Of a stretch of DNA of 64,000 nucleotides, positions 50,485-64,000 are shown piece after piece. The stretch comes from Poecilobothrus nobilitatus. Lineage: Eukaryota > Arthropoda > Insecta > Diptera > Dolichopodidae. The notes under the pieces were generated by a model. That model saw nothing but the letters and a program-made list of their open reading frames with translations, was not told the DNA's origin and ran no database searches. The translations under genes were made by a program, and so were the position numbers. Position 1 is the first letter of the stretch. Each line of letters opens with the position of its first letter. The stretch lies in NCBI GenBank assembly GCA_947095535.1, contig OX352773.1, forward strand, positions 107,181,685 to 107,245,684, written 5' to 3'.

Positions 50485-53400
50485 CAATTATTAAATTAAT
50501 ATTAATTTTTTAAATTAATAATTAATTTACAAAAAACATATGTTTATTACGCGTTTGAATTTGTTCCCCAAGTAGGTAAATAATTATTAGGCAAGTTAAT
50601 AACTTTTTAATAAAAATTGCGAAATTATTATGAATTGAAGAGAAATAAGTTTTAATCTGTTTCCTAGGTAAATAAATGATGATTCGCAAAATTCAAACTG
50701 TACAATTTTTTTTAGCAGATTCTATATTATTAATGTTATGTTTGTTTTGTATCTGTTTACAGGTTTTATTGCCTTTACTTCTAATATTTTTTAATAAACC
50801 TACATATGTACATTATTTATAGATGTATGTAAGGTATCTATCCTGTTAACTTAAATTCATAAATTATAAATTCCGTTTTTTCTATATTATTATTCTATAT
50901 TATTATTATATAAATTTTTTTTTTAATTGTTTACTTTGAATATGTTATTGATTTGTTTTAATTTAACATATGTTTGTTACGCGTGACTTTCATTTCCCAG
51001 GTAAACATATGTTTATTACTCGTTTGAATTTGTTTCCCAGATAGGTAAATAATTATTCGGCAAGAAAATATCTTTTTTAAAACAATTGCGTTATTATTGA
51101 TTCCATCAGCAGGACATCTGATTCAAATTCTTCTTCAACGCGTGTTAATCTTATTCTGGGCTTCCTTATTTTCGTATTATTGATTGTTCTAATAGTTTAT
51201 AAAGTTTTTTATTCAACCAGGAACATTTTTTTTAAATTATTTACTTTGAATCTGTTATTGATTTGTTTTAATTTACACAAAAATTTCATATGTTTATAAA
51301 TTCGTATGTGCCAATAGTTTATAAATTTTTTTTTCAACCAATAAATTTTTTTTAATTATTTACGTTGAATCTGTTATTGATTTGTTTTAATTTACACAAA
51401 AATTTCATGTGTAAAAAGTTATTTAGTTCATTTTAATTTTTTATAGTTTATAATTAGTTAAACTTTATTCCTTCAGGTCTCGTTAATAATTAATTTACAA
51501 AAAAGTGCTATTACAATATTTGGCAAATTTTACTTGCATTTTTGCTGACGAAAACATATGTATGTTACGCGTGACTTTTATTTCACAGGTAAACATATGT
51601 TTATTACGCGTTTGAATTGGTTTCCCAAGTAGGTAAATAATTATTCGGCAAGTTAATAACTTTTTAATAAAAATTGCAAAATTATGTTGAATTGATGAGT
51701 AATTACTTTTAATTGGTTTCCTAGGTAAATAAATGATGATTCGCAAAATTCAAACTGTACAATTTTTTTTAGCAGATTCAATATTATTAATGTTATGTTT
51801 GTTTTGTATTTGTTTACAGTTTTTATTGCCTTTACTTCTAATATTTTGAATAAACCTACATATATACATTATTTATAGATGTATGTAGGATATCTATCCT
51901 GCAAACTTAAATTCATAAATTATAAATTCCGTTTTTTCTATATTACTTAAATTGCTCTGTCAAATAAACAAAAGTGTCAAATTACAATTCTTACATATTC
52001 TTTTTCTTCATATAATTTTTACTGCCGCATAATTGCAACTAGTTATTTCCAACTGTACAAAATATGGTAAAATATTATCCACCTGTACAAATTATTTATA
52101 AAATAAAAGTACAGTTATAATTGGGGCATTACTGAGTAAAGTTTATACCTATAAAACATAAAATTATTTAAATTAGCTGTCAATACAAAATTATGTTTTA
52201 AATTAAGTTATTATGTAAATTAAAAAATTAAGTTAAAGTAAATTATTGTGTTTTTTTTTTATTTATTTTTTTCTTTTCAGTGTTTGTGTACCTAAATTTG
52301 ACGCAGTCGGTATAATTGCCGACGGTAAAACGGTATATAAATTCTTATGTGCCAATAGTTTATAAAGTTTTTTATTCAACCAGTAAAATTTTTCTTTAAT
52401 TGTTTACTTTGATTCTGTTATTGATTTGTTTTAATTTACACAAAAATTTCATGTGTAAAATGTTATTTAGTTCATTTTAATTTTTTTATAGTTTGTAATT
52501 AGTTAAACTTTATTCCTTCAGGTCTCATTAATAATTAATTTACAAAAAAGTTATTTTACAATATTTGGCAAATTCTACTTGCATTTTGAGTGACGCAAAC
52601 ATATGTTTGTTACGCGTGACTTTCATTTCCCAGGTAAACATATGTTTATTACGCGTTTGAATTTGTTTCCCAAGTAGGTAAATAATTATTCGGCAAGTTA
52701 ATAACTTTTTAATAAAAATTGCAAAATTATTTTGAATTGATGAGAAATTACTTTTAATTGGTTTCCTAGGTAAATAAATGATGATTCGCAAAATTCAAAC
52801 TACAATTTTTTTTAGCAGATTCAATATTATTAATGTTATGTTTGTTTTGTATTTGTTTACAGTTTTTATTGCCTTTACTTCTAATATTTTTGAATAAACC
52901 TACATATATACATTATTTATAGATGTATATAAGTTATCTATCCCGTAAACTTAAATTCATAAATTATAAATTCCGTTTTTTCTATATTACTTAAATTGCT
53001 CTGTCAAATAAACAAAAGTGTCAAATTACAATTCTTACATTTAAATTTTTTTTCTTCATATAATTTTTACTGTCGCATAATTGCAACTAGTTATTTCCAA
53101 CTGTACAAAATATGATAAAATATTATCCACCTGTACAAATTATTTATAAAATAAAAGTACAGCTATAATTGGGTCATTACTGAATAAAGTTTATACCTAT
53201 AAAACATAAAATATTTAAATTAGCTGTCAATACAAAATTATGTTTTAAATTAAGTTATTATTATGTACATTAAAAAATTAAGTTAAAGTAAATTATTGTG
53301 TTTTTTTTTTATTTATTTTTTTCTTTTCAGTGCTTTTGTACCTAAATTTGACGCAGTCGGTATAATTGCCGTCGGTAAAACGGTGTATAATTTCATATGT

Positions 53401-53546
53401 GCCAATAGTTTATAAAGTTTTTTATTCAACCAGTAAATTTTTTTTTTAATTGTTTACTTTGAATCTGTTATTGATTTGTTTTAATTTACACAAAAATTTC
53501 ATGTGTAAAATGTTATTTAGTTTATTTTAAATTTTTTATAGTTTGT

Positions 53547-53811
53547 CAGTTTTTCATAACCAGTTTCATTCAGAGATTTTAAGTTTTTATATTACTTAAT
53601 AATTGATATATTTTATTTTTAAAATTAAAATTTAATTTAATTTAGGTTACTAAAAATTTTAGCTACTTGTAAAATAACTAAATTAGTGATAAAATCCTTA
53701 AAAAAATTAAAAATGAAATTATTTCACCTTTTAGGAACCTCTTTCTGAGGAAACTAAAGCAATACATACGCACGGTTCACTCAGCTGTTTCTCAAAATTG
53801 GTTGATAATAT
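53547..53811 (-). mobile_element. Inverted internal fragment of MITE D, duplicate
   Basis: This is the 3327 bp duplicate of the fragment at 50220, with identical breakpoints. Confidence 0.85.
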
Positions 53812-55900
53812 CAATTATTAAATTAATATTAATTTTGTAAATTAATAATTAATTTACAAAAAACATATGTTTATTACGCGTTTGAATTTGTTCCCCAAGT
53901 AGGTAAATAATTATTAGGCAAGTTAATAACTTTTTAATAAAAATTGCGAAATTATTATGAATTGAAGAGAAATAAGTTTTAATCTGTTTCCTAGGTAAAT
54001 AAATGATGATTCGCAAAATTCAAACTGTACAATTTTTTTTAGCAGATTCTATATTATTAATGTTATGTTTGTTTTGTATCTGTTTACAGGTTTTATTGCC
54101 TTTACTTCTAATATTTTTGAATAAACCTACATATGTACATTATTTATAGATTTATGTAAGGTATCTATCCTGTTAACTTAAATTCATAAATTATAAATTC
54201 CGTTTTTTCTATATTATTATTCTATATTATTATTATATAAATTTTTTTTTAATTGTTTACTTTGAATATGTTATTGATTTGTTTTAATTTAACATATGTT
54301 TGTTACGCGTGACTTTCATTTCCCAGGTAAACATATGTTTATTACTCGTTTGAATTTGTTTCCCAGATAGGTAAATAATTATTCGGCAAGAAAATATCTT
54401 TTTTAAAACAATTGCGTTATTATTGATTCCATCAGCAGGACATCTGATTCAAATTCTTCTTCAACGCGTGTTAATCTTATTCTGGGCTTCCTTATTTTCG
54501 TATTATTGATTGTTCTAATAGTTTATAAAGTTTTTTATTCAACCAGGAACATTTTTTTTAAATTATTTACTTTGAATCTGTTATTGATTTGTTTTAATTT
54601 ACACAAAAATTTCATATGTTTATAAATTCGTATGTGCCAATAGTTTATAAATTTTTTTTTCAACCAATAAATTTTTTTTTAATTATTTACGTTGAATCTG
54701 TTATTGATTTGTTTTAATTTACACAAAAATTTCATGTGTAAAAAGTTATTTAGTTCATTTTAATTTTTTATAGTTTATAATTAGTTAAACTTTATTCCTT
54801 CAGGTCTCGTTAATAATTAATTTACAAAAAAGTGCTATTACAATATTTGGCAAATTTTACTTGCATTTTTGCTGACGAAAACATATGTATGTTACGCGTG
54901 ACTTTTATTTCACAGGTAAACATATGTTTATTACGCGTTTGAATTGGTTTCCCAAGTAGGTAAATAATTATTCGGCAAGTTAATAACTTTTTAATAAAAA
55001 TTGCAAAATTATTTTGAATTGATGAGTAATTACTTTTAATTGGTTTCCTAGGTAAATAAATGATGATTCGCAAAATTCAAACTGTACAATTTTTTTTAGC
55101 AGATTCAATATTATTAATGTTATGTTTGTTTTGTATTTGTTTACAGTTTTTATTGCCTTTACTTCTAATATTTTTGAATAAACCTACATATATACATTAT
55201 TTATAGATGTATGTAGGATATCTATCCTGCAAACTTAAATTCATAAATTATAAATTCCGTTTTTTCTATATTACTTAAATTGCTCTGTCAAATAAACAAA
55301 AGTGTCAAATTACAATTCTTACATATTCTTTTTCTTCATATAATTTTTACTGCCGCATAATTGCAACTAGTTATTTCCAACTGTACAAAATATGGTAAAA
55401 TATTATCCACCTGTACAAATTATTTATAAAATAAAAGTACAGTTATAATTGGGGCATTACTGAGTAAAGTTTATACCTATAAAACATAAAATTATTTAAA
55501 TTAGCTGTCAATACAAAATTATGTTTTAAATTAAGTTATTATGTAAATTAAAAAATGAAGTTAAAGTAAATTATTGTGTTTTTTTTTTATTTATTTTTTT
55601 CTTTTCAGTGTTTGTGTACCTAAATTTGACGCAGTCGGTATAATTGCCGACGGTAAAACGGTATATAAATTCTTATGTGCCAATAGTTTATAAAGTTTTT
55701 TATTCAACCAGTAAAATTTTTCTTTAATTGTTTACTTTGATTCTGTTACTGATTTGTTTTAATTTACACAAAAATTTCATGTGTAAAATGTTATTTAGTT
55801 CATTTTAATTTTTTTATAGTTTGTAATTAGTTAAACTTTATTCCTTCAGGTCTCATTAATAATTAATTTACAAAAACGTTATTTTACAATATTTGGCAAA

Positions 55901-58900
55901 TTCTACTTGCATTTTTGATGACGCAAACATATGTTTGTTACGTGTGACTTTCATTTCCCAGGTAAACATATGTATATTACTCGTTTGAATTTGTTTCCCA
56001 GATAGGTAAATAATTATTCAGCAAGTTAGTAACTTTTTAAAAAAAATTGCGTTATTATTGATTCCATCAGCAGGACATCTGATTCAAATTCTTCTTCAAC
56101 GCGTGTTAATCTTATTCTGGGCTTCCTTATTTTCGTATTATTGATTGTTCTAATAGTTTATAAAGTTTTTTCTTCAACCAGGAAACATTTTTTTTTTAAT
56201 TATTTACTTTGAATCTGTTATTGATTTGTTTTAATTTACACAAAAATTTCATATGTTTATAAATTCATATGTGCAAATAGTTTATAAAGTTTTTTATTCA
56301 ACCAATAATTTTTTTTTAATTATTTACGTTGAATCTGTTATTGATTTGTTTTAATTTACACAAAAATTTCATGTGTAAAAAGTTATTTAGTTCATTTTAA
56401 TTTTTTATAGTTTATAATTAGTTAAACTTTATTCCTTCAGGTCTCGTTAATAATTAATTTACAAAAAAGTGCTATTACAATATTTGGCAAATTTTACTTT
56501 CATTTTTTCTGACGAAAACATATGTATGTTTCGCGTGATTTTTATATCACAGGGAAACATATATTCATTACGCGTTTGAATTTGTTTCCCAAGTAGGTAA
56601 ATAATTATTCGGCAAGGTAATAACTTTTTAATAAAAATTGCGAAATTATTTTGAATTGATGAGAAATAAGTTTTAATTGGTTTCCTAGGTAAATAAATGA
56701 TGATTCGCAAAATTCAAACTGTACAATTTTTTTAGCAGATTCAATATTCTTAATGTTATGTTTATAAAGTTTTTTATTCAACCAGGAACATTTTTTTTAA
56801 ATTATTTACTTTGAATCTGTTATTGATTTGTTTTAATTTACACAAAAACTTCATGTGTAAAAAGTTATTTAGTGCATTTTAATTTTTTATAGTTTATAAT
56901 TAGTTAAACTTTATTCCTTCAGGTCTCGTTAATAATTAATTTACAAGAAAGTGCTATTACAATATTTGGCAAATTTGACTTGCATTTTTGCTGGCGAAAA
57001 CATATGTATGTTACGCGTGACTTTTATTTCACGGAAAACATATGTTTATTACGCGTTTGAATTTGTTTCCCAAGTAGGTAAATAATTATTCGGCAAGTTA
57101 ATAACTTTTTAATAAAAATTGCAAAATTATTTTGAATTGATGAGAAATTACTTTTAATTGGTTTCCTAGGTAAATAAATGATGATTCGCAAAATTCAAAC
57201 TGTACAATTTTTTTAGCAGATTCAATATTATTAATGTTATGTTTGTTTTGTATTTGTTTACAGTTTTTATTGCCTTTACTTCTAATATTTTTGAATAAAC
57301 CTACATATATACATTATTTATAGATGTATGTAAGATATCTATCCTGCAAATTTAAATTCATAAATTATACATTCCGTTTTTTCTATATTACTTAAATTGC
57401 TCTGTCAAATAAACAAAAGTGTCAAATTACAATTCTTACATATTCTTTTTCTTCATATAATTTTTACTGCCGCATAATTGCAACTATTTATTTCCAACTG
57501 TACAAAATATGGTAAAATATTATCCACCTGTACAAATTATTTATAAAATAAAAGTACAGTTATAATTGGGGCATTACTGAGTAAAGTTTATACCTATAAA
57601 ACATAAAATTATTTAAATTAGCTGTCAATAAAAATTATGTTTTAAATTAAGTTATTATGTAAATTAAAAAATGAAGTTAAAGTAAATTATTGTGTTTTTT
57701 TTTTATTTATTTTTTTCTTTTCAGTGCTTGTGTACCTAAATTTGACGCAGTCGGTATAATTGCCGACGGTAGAACGGTATATAAATTCTTATGTGCCAAT
57801 AGTTTATAAAGTTTTTTATTCAACCAGTAAAATTTTTCTTTAATTGTTTACTTTGAATCTGTTATTGATTTGTTTTAATTTACACAAAAATTTCATGTGT
57901 AAAATGTTATTTAGTTCATTTTAATTTTTTTATAGTTTGTAATTAGTTACACTTTATTCCTTCAGGTCTCATTAATAATTAATTTACAAAAAAGTTATTT
58001 TACAATATTTGGCAAATTCTACTTGCATTTTGAGTGACGCAAACATATGTTTGTTACGCGTGACTTTCATTTCCCAGGTAAACATATGTTTATTACGCGT
58101 TTGAATTTGTTTCCCAAGTAGGTAAATAATTATTCGGCAAGTTAATAACTTTTTAATAAAAATTGCAAAATTTTTTTTAATTGATGAGAAATTACTTTTA
58201 ATTGGTTTCCTAGGAAATAAATGATGATTCGCAAAATTCAAACTACAATTTTTTTAGCAGATTCAATATTATTAATGTTATGTTTGTTTTGTATTTGTTT
58301 ACAGTTTTTATTGCCTTTACTTCTAATATTTTTGAATAAACCTACATATATACATTATTTATAGATGTATATAAGTTATCTATCCCGTAAACTTAAATTC
58401 ATAAATTATAAATTCCGTTTTTTCTATATTACTTAAATTGCTCTGTCAAATAAACAAAAGTGTCAAATTACAATTCTTACATTTATATTTTTTTTTCTTC
58501 ATATAATTTTTACTGTCGCATAATTGAAACTAGTTATTTCCAACTGTACAAAATATGATAAAATATTATCCACCTGTACAAATTATTTATAAAATAAAAG
58601 TACAGCTATAATTGTGTCATTACTGAATAAAGTTTATACCTATAAAACATAAAATATTTAAATTAGCTGTCAATACAAAATTATGTTTTAAATTAAGTTA
58701 TTATTATGTACATTAAAAAATTAAGTTAAAGTAAATTATTGTGTTTTTTTTTTATTTATTTTTTTCTTTTCAGTGCTTTTGTACCTAAATTTGACGCAGT
58801 CGGTATAATTGCCGTCGGTAAAACGGTGTATAATTTCATATGTGCCAATAGTTTATAAACTTTTTTATTCAACCAGTAAATTTTTTTTTTAATTGTTTAC

Positions 58901-59540
58901 TTTGAATCTGTTATTGATTTGTTTTAATTTACACAAAAATTTCATGTGTAAAATGTTATTTAGTTCATTTTAAATTTTTTATAGTTTGTAATTAGTTAAA
59001 CTTTATTCCTTCAGGTCTCATTAATAATTAATTTACAAAAAAGTTATTTTACAATATTTGGCAAATTCTACTTGCATTTTTGATGACGCAAACATATGTT
59101 TGTTACGCGTGACTTTCATTTCCCAGGTAAACATATGTTTATTACTCGTTTGAATTTGTTTCCCAGATAGGTAAATAATTATTCGGCAAGTTAGTAACTT
59201 TTTAATAAAGATCGCCAAATTATTTTGAATTGATGAGAAATAAGTTTTAATTTGTTTCCTAGTTAAATAAATGATGATTCGCAAAATTCAAACTAAAATT
59301 TTTTTAGCAGATTCAATATTATTAATGTTATGTTTGTTTTGTATTTGTTTACAGTTTTTATTGCCTCTACTTCTAATATTTTTGAATAAACCTACATATA
59401 TACATTATTTATAGATGTATATAAGTTATCTATCCCGTAAACTTAAATTCATAAATTATAAATTCCGTTTTTTCTATATTACTTAAATTGCTCTGTCAAA
59501 TAAACAAAAGTGTCAAATTACAATTCTTACATTTATATTT
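55901..59540. repeat. Array segment with about 1.05 kb basic units
   Basis: Here the array reverts to simple P-S-B units. P motifs lie at 57725, 58774 and 59820, with spacings of 1049 and 1046 bp, and full B modules at 56459, 57984 and 59033. This is about the shortest complete cycle and is probably close to the basic unit. A B/C-tail chimera (from about 56049) begins the segment. Confidence 0.8.
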
Positions 59541-60662
59541 TTTTTTTCTTCATATAATTTTTACTGTCGCATAATTGCAACTAGTTATTTCCAACTGTAC
59601 AAAATATGATAAAATATTATCCACCTGTACAAATTATTTATAAAATAAAAGTACAGCTATAATTGGGTCATTACTGAATAAAGTTTATAACTATAAAATA
59701 TAAAATTATTTAAATTAGCTGTCAATACAAAATTATGTTTTAAACTAAGTTATTATGTAAATTAAAAAATTAAGTTAAAGTAAATTATTGTGTTTTTTTA
59801 TTTATTTTTCTCTTTTCAGTGCTTGTGAACCTAAATTTGACGCAGTCGGTATAATTATCGACGGTAAAACGGTATATAAATTCATATGTGCCAATAGTTT
59901 ATAAAGTTTTTTATTCAACCAGTAAATTTTTTTTTTAATTGTTTACTTTGAATCTGTTATTGATTTGTTTATTTAATTTTTATAATTTACACAAAAATTT
60001 CATGTGTAAAATGTTATTTAGTTCATTTTAAATTTTTTATAGTTTGTAATTAGTTAAACTTTATTCCTTCAGGTCTCATTAATAATTAATTTACAAAAAA
60101 GTTATTTTACAATATTTGGCAAATTCTACTTGCATTTTTGATGACGCAAACATATGTTTGTTACGCGTGACTTTCATTTCCCAGGTAAACATATGTTTAT
60201 TACTCGTTTGAATTTGTTTCCCAGATAGGTAAATAATTATTCGGCAAGTAAATAACTTTTTAAAAAAAATTGCGTTATTATTGATTCCATCAGCAGGACA
60301 TCTGATTCAAATTCTTCTTCAACGCGTGTTAATCTTATTCTGGGCTTCCTTATTTTCGTATTATTGATTGTTCTAATAGTTTATAAAGTTTTTTCTTCAA
60401 CCAGGAAACATTTTTTTTTTAATTATTTACTTTGAATCTGTTATTGATTTGTTTTAATTTACACAAAAATTTCATATGTATATAAAGTATATGTATTCAT
60501 ATGTGTCAATGGTTTATAAAGTTTTTTATTCAACCAGCAAATTTTTTTTTTATTTATTTACTTTGAATCTGTTATTGATTTGTTTTAATTTACACAAACA
60601 TTTCATGTGTAAAATGTTATTTAGTTCATTTAATTTTTTTATAGTTTGTAATTAGTTAAACT

Positions 60663-61127
60663 CATAGATATATTACTAACAGATAGGGAGTGAAGAAAAT
60701 ATTATCAACCAATTTTGAGAAACAGCTGAGTGAACCGTGCGTATGTATTGCTTTAGTTTCCTCAGAAAGAGGTTCCTAAAAGGTGAAATAATTTCATTTT
60801 TAATTTTTTTAAGGATTTTATCACTAATTTAGTTATTTTACAAGTAGCTAAAATTTTTAGTAACCTAAATTAAATTAAATTTTAATTTTAAAAATAAAAT
60901 ATATCAATTATTAAGTAATATAAAAACTTAAAATCTCTGAATGAAACTGGTTATGAAAAACTGCTTTACATTATTTTAATAAATATAAACAGCTGAGTGA
61001 ACGAAATGTATATATATTATAAAATGCATATGTATTTTTTTTACTGAATAACTTAAGATAGGAAAACACATAAGAAGAAAAGAAACGACTATACCTAATT
61101 TCCCATCTATTAGTTAATATATCTATG
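60663..61127. mobile_element. MITE D, copy 12
   Basis: 465 bp. It is intermediate between the subfamilies (AGAGGTTCC with ACAAGTAGCTAAAATTTTTAG). The reading TTTTTAGTAACC is also found, inverted, in the two fragments, so this type is their likely source. Confidence 0.75.
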
Positions 61128-63930
61128 GTTAAACTTTATTCCTTGTCCTTCAGGTCTCATTAATAATTAATTTACAAAAAACATATGTTTATTACGCGTT
61201 TGAATTTGTTCCCCAAGTAGGTAAATAATTATTAGGCAAGTTAATAACTTTTTAATAAAAATTGCGAAATTATTATGAATTGAAGAGAAATAAGTTTTAA
61301 TCTGTTTCCTAGGTAAATAAATGATGATTCGCAAAATTCAAACTGTACAATTTTTTTTAGCAGATTCAATATCATTAAAGTTATGTTTGTTTTGTATTTG
61401 TTTACAGGTTTTATTGCCTTTACTTCTAATATTTTTGAATAAACCTACATATGTACATTATTTATAGATGCATGTAAGGTATCTATCCTGTTAACTTAAA
61501 TTCATAAATTATAAATTCCGTTTTTTCTATATTATTATTCTATATTATTATTATATAAAATTTTTTTTTAATTGTTTACTTTGAATATGTTATTGATTTG
61601 TTTTAATTTACACAAAAATTTCATGTGTAAAATGTTATTTAGTTCATTTTAATTTTTTTATAGTTTGTAATTAGTTAAACTTTATTCCTTGATGTCTCAT
61701 TAATAATTAATTTACAAAAAAGTTCTTTTACAATATTTGGCAAATTCTACTTGCATTTTTGATGACGCAAACATATATTTGTTACGCGTGACTTTCATTT
61801 CCCAGGTAAACATATGTTTATTACTCGTTTGAATTTGTTTCCCAGATAGGTAAATAATTATTCGGCAAGAAAATATCTTTTTTAAAACAATTGCGTTATT
61901 ATTGATTCCATCAGCAGGACATCTGATTCAAATTCTTCTTCAACGCGTGTTAATCTTATTCTGGGCTTCCTTATTTTCGTATTATTAATTGTTCTAATAG
62001 TTTATAAAGTTTTTTATTCAACCAGGAACATTTTTTTTAAAATTATTTACTTTGAATCTGTTATTGATTTGTTTTAATTTACACAAAAATTTCATATGTT
62101 TATAAATTCATATGTGCCAATAGTTTATAAAGTTTTTTATTCAACCAATAATTTTTTTTTTTAATTATTTATGTTGAATCTGTTATTGATTTGTTTTAAT
62201 TTACACAAAAAATTCATGTGTAAAAAGTTATTTAGTTCATTTTAATTTTTTATAGTTTATAATTAGTTAAACTTTATTCCTTCACGTCTCGTTAATAATT
62301 AATTTACAAAAAAGTGGCTATTACAATATTTGGCAAATTTTACTTGCATTTTTGCTGACGAAAACATATGTATGTTTCGCGTGACTTTTATTTCACAGGT
62401 AAACATATGTTCATTACGCATTTGAATTTGTTTCCCAAGTAGGTAAATAATTATTCGGCAAGTTAATAACTTTTTAATAAAAATTGCGAAATTATTTTGA
62501 ATTGATGAGAAATAAGTTTTAATTGGTTTCCTAGGTAAATAAATGATGATTCGCAAAATTCAAACTGTACAATTTTTTTAGCAGATTCAATATTATTAAT
62601 GTTATGTTTGTTTTGTATTTGTTTACAGTTATTATTGCCTCTACTTCTAATATTTTTGAATAAACCTACATATATACATTATTTATGTATGTATGTTTGT
62701 ATGTAAGATATCTATCCTGCAAACTTAAATTCATAAATTATAAATTCTGTTTTTTCTATATTACTTAAATTGCTCTGTCAAATAAACAAAAGTGTCAAAT
62801 TACAATTCTTACATTTATATTTTTTTTTCTTCATATAATTTTTACTGTCGCATAATTGAAACTAGTTATTTCCAACTGTACAAAATATGATAAAATATTA
62901 TCCACCTGTACAAATTATTTATAAAATAAAAGTACAGCTATAATTGGGTCATTACTGAATAAAGTTTATAACTATAAAACATAAAATTATTTAAATTAGC
63001 TGTCAATACAAAATTATGTTTTAAACTAAGTTATTATGTAAATTAAAAAATTAAGTTAAAGTAAATTATTGTGTTTTTTTATTTATTTTTCTCTTTTCAG
63101 TGCTTGTGAACCTAAATTTGACGCAGTCGGTATAATTATCGACGGTAAAACGGTATATAAATTCATATGTGCCAATAGTTTATAAAGTTTTTTATTCAAC
63201 CAGTAAATTTTTTTTTTAATTGTTTACTTTGAATCTGTTATTGATTTGTTTTAATTTACACAAACATTTCATGTGTAAAATGTTATTTAGTTCATTTTAA
63301 TTTTTTTATAGTTTGTAATTAGTTAAACTTTATTCCTTCAGGTCTCATTAATAATTAATTTACAAAAAAGTTATTTTACAATATTTGGCAAATTCTACTT
63401 GCATTTTTGATGACGCAAACATATGTTTGTTACGCGTGACTTTCATTTCCCAGGTAAACATATGTTTATTACTCGTTTGAATTTGTTTCCCAGATAGGTA
63501 AATAATTATTCGGCAAGTAAATAACTTTTTAAAAAAAATTGCGTTATTATTGATTCCATCAGCAGGACATCTGATTCAAATTCTTCTTCAACGCGTGTTA
63601 ATCTAATTCTGGGCTTCCTTATTTTCGTATTATTGATTGTTCTAATAGTTTATAAAGTTTTTTCTTCAACCAGGAAACATTTTTTTTTTAATTATTTACT
63701 TTGAATCTGATATTGATTTCTTTTAATTTACACAAAAATTTCATATGTATATAAAGTATATGTATTCATATGTGCCAATAGTTTATAAAGTTTTTTATTC
63801 AACCAGCAATTTTTTTTTTATTTATTAACTTTGAATCTGTTATTGATTTGTTTTAATTTACACAAATATTTCATGTGTAAAATGTTATTTAGTTCATTTA
63901 ATTTTTTTATAGTTTGTAATTAGTTAAACT

Positions 63931-64000
63931 CATAGATATATTACTAACAGATAGGGAGTGAAGAAAATATTATCAACCAATTTTGAGAAACAGCTGAGTG
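63931..64000. mobile_element. MITE D, copy 13, cut by window end
   Basis: Only the left terminus and about 45 bp of the interior are in the window, preceded by an intact GTTAAACT. Confidence 0.7.

Larger units (their letters stand above)
48955..55900. repeat. Higher-order repeat F, 3327 bp period, two copies plus a start of a third
   Basis: About 48955-52281 recurs as about 52282-55608, and the first roughly 300 bp appear a third time. P motifs at 50004 and 53331, B modules at 49213/52540 and 51495/54822, and the inverted MITE fragments at 50220/53547 all shift by 3327 bp. This is the only block that holds inverted material, so the inversion happened before this duplication. Confidence 0.9.
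59541..64000. repeat. Higher-order repeat G, about 3.28 kb period, cut by window end
   Basis: P at 59820 and 63101 share the ATAATTATCGACGG variant and are 3281 bp apart. MITE D at 60663 and 63931 are 3268 bp apart. The first copy is about 59541-62820; the second runs off the window at 64000 inside its MITE, so the array continues to the right. The first copy carries one full B (62299-62556 open frame) with extra bases relative to other B modules. Confidence 0.85.

Noticed and set aside
1953..64000. CRISPR-like or phage-type repeat array
   Set aside because: Repeat units are hundreds to thousands of bases long, AT-rich, without short unique spacers, and the neighbouring gene has spliceosomal introns.

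Overview
The window is very A+T-rich eukaryotic DNA. It looks like an insect, most likely a fly: the transposase pseudogene at the left edge has 52-82 bp introns and an insect-type PIF/Harbinger protein, and CATATG/TATGTA-rich spacer is everywhere. Species and chromosome cannot be named from the sequence. I see no intact protein-coding gene, tRNA, rRNA or CRISPR array.

Layout. (1) 1-1510, minus strand: a decayed PIF/Harbinger (HARBI1-like) transposase in five exons. It keeps the D-D-E landmarks but has an in-frame TAG and a frameshift with missing codons. (2) 1511-1952: TA microsatellite and AT-rich flank. (3) About 1953 to the window end (over 62 kb): one huge mosaic tandem array. Its modules recur in changing order. 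P is a short GC-richer motif after a strong pyrimidine tract plus CAG, 38 copies. S is a ~122 bp AT-rich repeat. B is a ~0.87 kb module. C is a ~0.6 kb GC-richer module, 7 full copies plus about 20 tail fragments. D is a ~465 bp element with inverted termini, 12 complete copies, one cut by the window end and two inverted fragments.

The modules form a chain of higher-order repeats, each block with its own period: 2659, 4268, 3910, 5460, about 4676, 3327 and about 3.28 kb. Neighbouring blocks overlap, as expected if new duplications were repeatedly seeded at the edge of older ones. D behaves as a MITE caught inside the array: it sits in an 8 bp duplicated target (GTTAAACT) that occurs undivided in module copies without it, and every upright copy sits at that one site. 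It therefore seems to have inserted once and been copied as a passenger.

The origin of the founder sequence is open. P reads as the first blade of a hemopexin domain behind a good splice acceptor. In three copies it also contains a 14-mer that fits the 3' end of insect tRNA-Ser, the kind of primer-binding site used by some Gypsy-family retroelements. C holds open, coding-like stretches on the minus strand that I cannot assign. The likeliest picture is non-coding satellite-like DNA, possibly heterochromatic, built from pieces of a gene or retroelement. The most interesting results are the serial higher-order structure, the passenger MITE, the P motif and the coding-like C module.
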